From positions 62,001-126,000 of the forward strand of contig JAFZBN010000021.1 of NCBI GenBank assembly GCA_017561715.1: 64,000 nt of DNA. The letters are read 5' to 3'. The stretch is from Clostridiales bacterium. GTDB taxonomy: Bacteria; Bacillota; Clostridia; Saccharofermentanales; Saccharofermentanaceae. Shown here in pieces: positions 62,844 to 64,000 of this stretch. Position 1 is the stretch's first letter, and each line of letters opens with the position of its first letter. The position numbers were made by a program, and so were the translations under genes. The notes beneath the pieces are model-generated. The model had not been told where the DNA came from, searched no databases, and worked only from the letters and a program-made list of their open reading frames with translations.

Positions 62844-63206
62844 TCAGAAGAACGGTGTAAACTGCACGTCAATGATGTTCCCGGACACATCATGGATCAC
62901 GCCTGCAACGAAATAGGAAACGCGCTCCAGATCAATATGATTCTTTTTACAGAATTCCAAAGTAGTGCGCATGATCTTCTGCTGTTTACTTTTGGTCACT
63001 GCTTCTTCCGGCGTTCCGTACCTTGTCCTGAAATCCCTGGACTTCACCTCGATCACAAGGATCTTCTCTTTATAAGCACAAATTATATCGATCTCCCCAA
63101 CATTGTGAACCGAGTAATTTCTGGCAAGGATCTTCGCTCCACGCCTTTCCAGAAACCCTGCTACAAAATCCTCGGACTTCCTGCCGACATCTTGATTTCT
63201 CGTCAC
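62844..63206 (-). CDS. yraN: YraN-family (UPF0102) endonuclease-like protein
   Basis: This 120-residue protein has the restriction-endonuclease-like core of UPF0102: GRKSEDFVAGFLERRGAKIL, then YSVHNVGEIDIICAYKEKI and VIEVKSR, giving the E-x-D ... E-V-K catalytic pattern. The cellular function is unsettled; a resolvase-type nuclease role has been proposed. I chose GTG because GGAGG lies directly before it. An in-frame ATG ten codons upstream has no ribosome site. The gene commonly follows rnhB, as here. Confidence 0.9.
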   Translation of the reverse strand: MTRNQDVGRKSEDFVAGFLERRGAKILARNYSVHNVGEIDIICAYKEKILVIEVKSRDFRTRYGTPEEAVTKSKQQKIMRTTLEFCKKNHIDLERVSYFVAGVIHDVSGNIIDVQFTPFF

Positions 63207-63239
63207 AATGACCTCCTTTTGTAAAAGAGTCTTCATCTA

Positions 63240-63316
63240 TTTGCGGAAATGATTCTGTAGAGCGCCTCCGCAGGCCAACGGCCGAGGACCAGCGCCGGAA
63301 GAATCATTTCTGCAAA
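63240..63316. repeat. Large palindromic element between rnhB and yraN
   Basis: Outer arms of 17 bases (63240-63256 and 63300-63316) pair with one mismatch. A GC-rich centre contains CCTC/GAGG and GGCC-AAC-GGCC. The 3' arm sits just outside the rnhB stop codon. On the minus strand the T-run precedes the stem rather than following it, so it is not a standard terminator. It may be a structured RNA or a dispersed palindromic repeat. Confidence 0.65.
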
Positions 63317-63319
63317 AAA

Positions 63320-63949
63320 TCAATGCATCTTTTTCAAGAAGCTCATACGATGGATCGGAGAGATACCAAGCTCATGGATCGCCGCATAATGAGCCGCGGT
63401 TCCGTACCCCTTGTGCTGGGCAAATCCGTATCCCGGGTATTCCTTGTCGTAATCTTCCATGATACGGTCTCGAGAAACTTTAGCCAGGATCGAAGCGGCT
63501 GCGATAGAATTCGACTTCGCGTCACCCTTAATGATCGGCTTTACGGGAATGCCGGTTCCATCAAGATTCACGGCATCGATCAGAAGCACATCCGGCTTGA
63601 TGGCAAGACCTTTTACACAGGCACGCATCGCGTTCTTTGTCGCATTTAGTATATTGACCTCATCGATCTCTTTCGGCTCGACTCGGATCACGCAAAAGCA
63701 CTTTGCCTTCGCGATGATCTCATCGTATAACTGATCACGCTTTTTCGGAGAAAGCTTCTTCGAGTCATCGAGTCCATAGATCGGTTTTTCGGGATCAAGG
63801 ATACAAGCGGCCGCAACGACAGGACCCGCGAGAGGTCCTCTTCCCGCCTCATCGATACCACAGGCGATCGGAGTACCTTCCTCGATGCATTCTTTTTCAA
63901 ATGCAGACATGACTTCATATTTTTCGATCAGTTTCTCTTCACGTGTCAT
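63320..63949 (-). CDS. rnhB: Ribonuclease HII
   Basis: The 209-residue enzyme has the RNase HII motif CGIDEAGRGPLAGPVVAAAC, with catalytic Asp-Glu, DDSKKLSPKKRDQLY, VLLIDAVNL with the third Asp, and ASILAKVSRDRIMEDYD. It removes single ribonucleotides and RNA primers from DNA. The ATG follows GGAGT; upstream codons in the same frame belong to the overlapping upstream region. The sequence ends in a short basic tail. Confidence 0.96.
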   Translation of the reverse strand: MTREEKLIEKYEVMSAFEKECIEEGTPIACGIDEAGRGPLAGPVVAAACILDPEKPIYGLDDSKKLSPKKRDQLYDEIIAKAKCFCVIRVEPKEIDEVNILNATKNAMRACVKGLAIKPDVLLIDAVNLDGTGIPVKPIIKGDAKSNSIAAASILAKVSRDRIMEDYDKEYPGYGFAQHKGYGTAAHYAAIHELGISPIHRMSFLKKMH

Positions 63950-63953
63950 AGTT

Positions 63954-64000
63954 TTACTCCTTCGGCTGATCCGGTGTTTCCAGCGAGATCCTTGCAATTC
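63954..64000 (-). CDS. C-terminal end of an upstream gene, possibly RbgA/YlqF GTPase
   Basis: On the minus strand one frame reads IARISLETPDQPKE and ends in TAA within the rnhB ribosome site. The GRISLE-like ending resembles the C-terminus of the ribosome-assembly GTPase RbgA (YlqF), which often precedes rnhB in Firmicutes. Only about 15 codons are visible, so the identity is tentative. Another frame also runs to a stop overlapping the rnhB start (ATGA) and cannot be ruled out. Confidence 0.4.
   Translation of the reverse strand, partial: IARISLETPDQPKE

Overview
The window looks like chromosome from a low-to-mid-GC Gram-positive anaerobe of the class Clostridia. The evidence is a pyr operon with a PyrR attenuator and the pyrK/pyrD type 1B pair, a leucine T-box in front of leuA, the order miaB-mutS-mutL-miaA-hfq next to lexA with a Firmicutes-type SOS box, strong AGGAGG ribosome sites and SigA-like promoters. 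The genus cannot be fixed from the sequence alone. I see no insertion sequence, prophage, CRISPR array or rRNA; there is one tRNA gene.

Layout. Bases 1-238 hold the end of galE, followed by a tRNA-Leu(CAA) with its own promoter and terminator. Bases 534-16244 are a surface-polysaccharide locus: a DegT aminotransferase, an initiating phosphoglycosyl transferase, three GT4-like glycosyltransferases, a UDP-sugar 6-dehydrogenase, two Gfo/Idh/MocA oxidoreductases, a WbpE aminotransferase, a WbpD acetyltransferase, Wzy-like and Wzx-like membrane proteins and two membrane O-acyltransferases. Together they encode most of a route to a 2,3-diamino-uronic acid sugar nucleotide plus Wzx/Wzy-type assembly. 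Bases 16417-21483 are a Bat-type operon (MoxR ATPase, DUF58 protein, small membrane protein, two VWA proteins, TPR protein). Bases 21527-28624 are the pyrimidine operon pyrR-B-C-F-K-D-E with its promoter and attenuator, ending in a YgjP-like metallopeptidase. Then come an acyl-CoA synthetase, the TldD/TldE pair, and on the other strand a D,D-carboxypeptidase homologue that lacks its catalytic SxxK motif.

Bases 34777-43888 hold tRNA modification and mismatch repair (miaB, mutS, mutL, miaA), a divergent hfq, lexA on the minus strand, and two plus-strand membrane proteins whose promoter region shares the lexA SOS box. From 44278 onward nearly everything is on the minus strand: leuA with its T-box leader, a type I-beta DAHP synthase, an M18 aminopeptidase, a cysteine desulfurase, a MarR/ABC-transporter operon, rarA, glyA, thiI with a second cysteine desulfurase, purB, an AspT-type aminotransferase, yraN, rnhB and the tail of an upstream gene. 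The one plus-strand gene there is a PHP-domain phosphatase.

Points most worth following up are the nucleophile-less PBP5 homologue, the putative SOS-controlled small membrane protein opposite lexA, a possibly leaderless mRNA at 43295, the unusual PyrE with a degenerate PRPP motif, the divergent Hfq, and a large palindrome between rnhB and yraN. No single gene set here is clearly a wholly new system.
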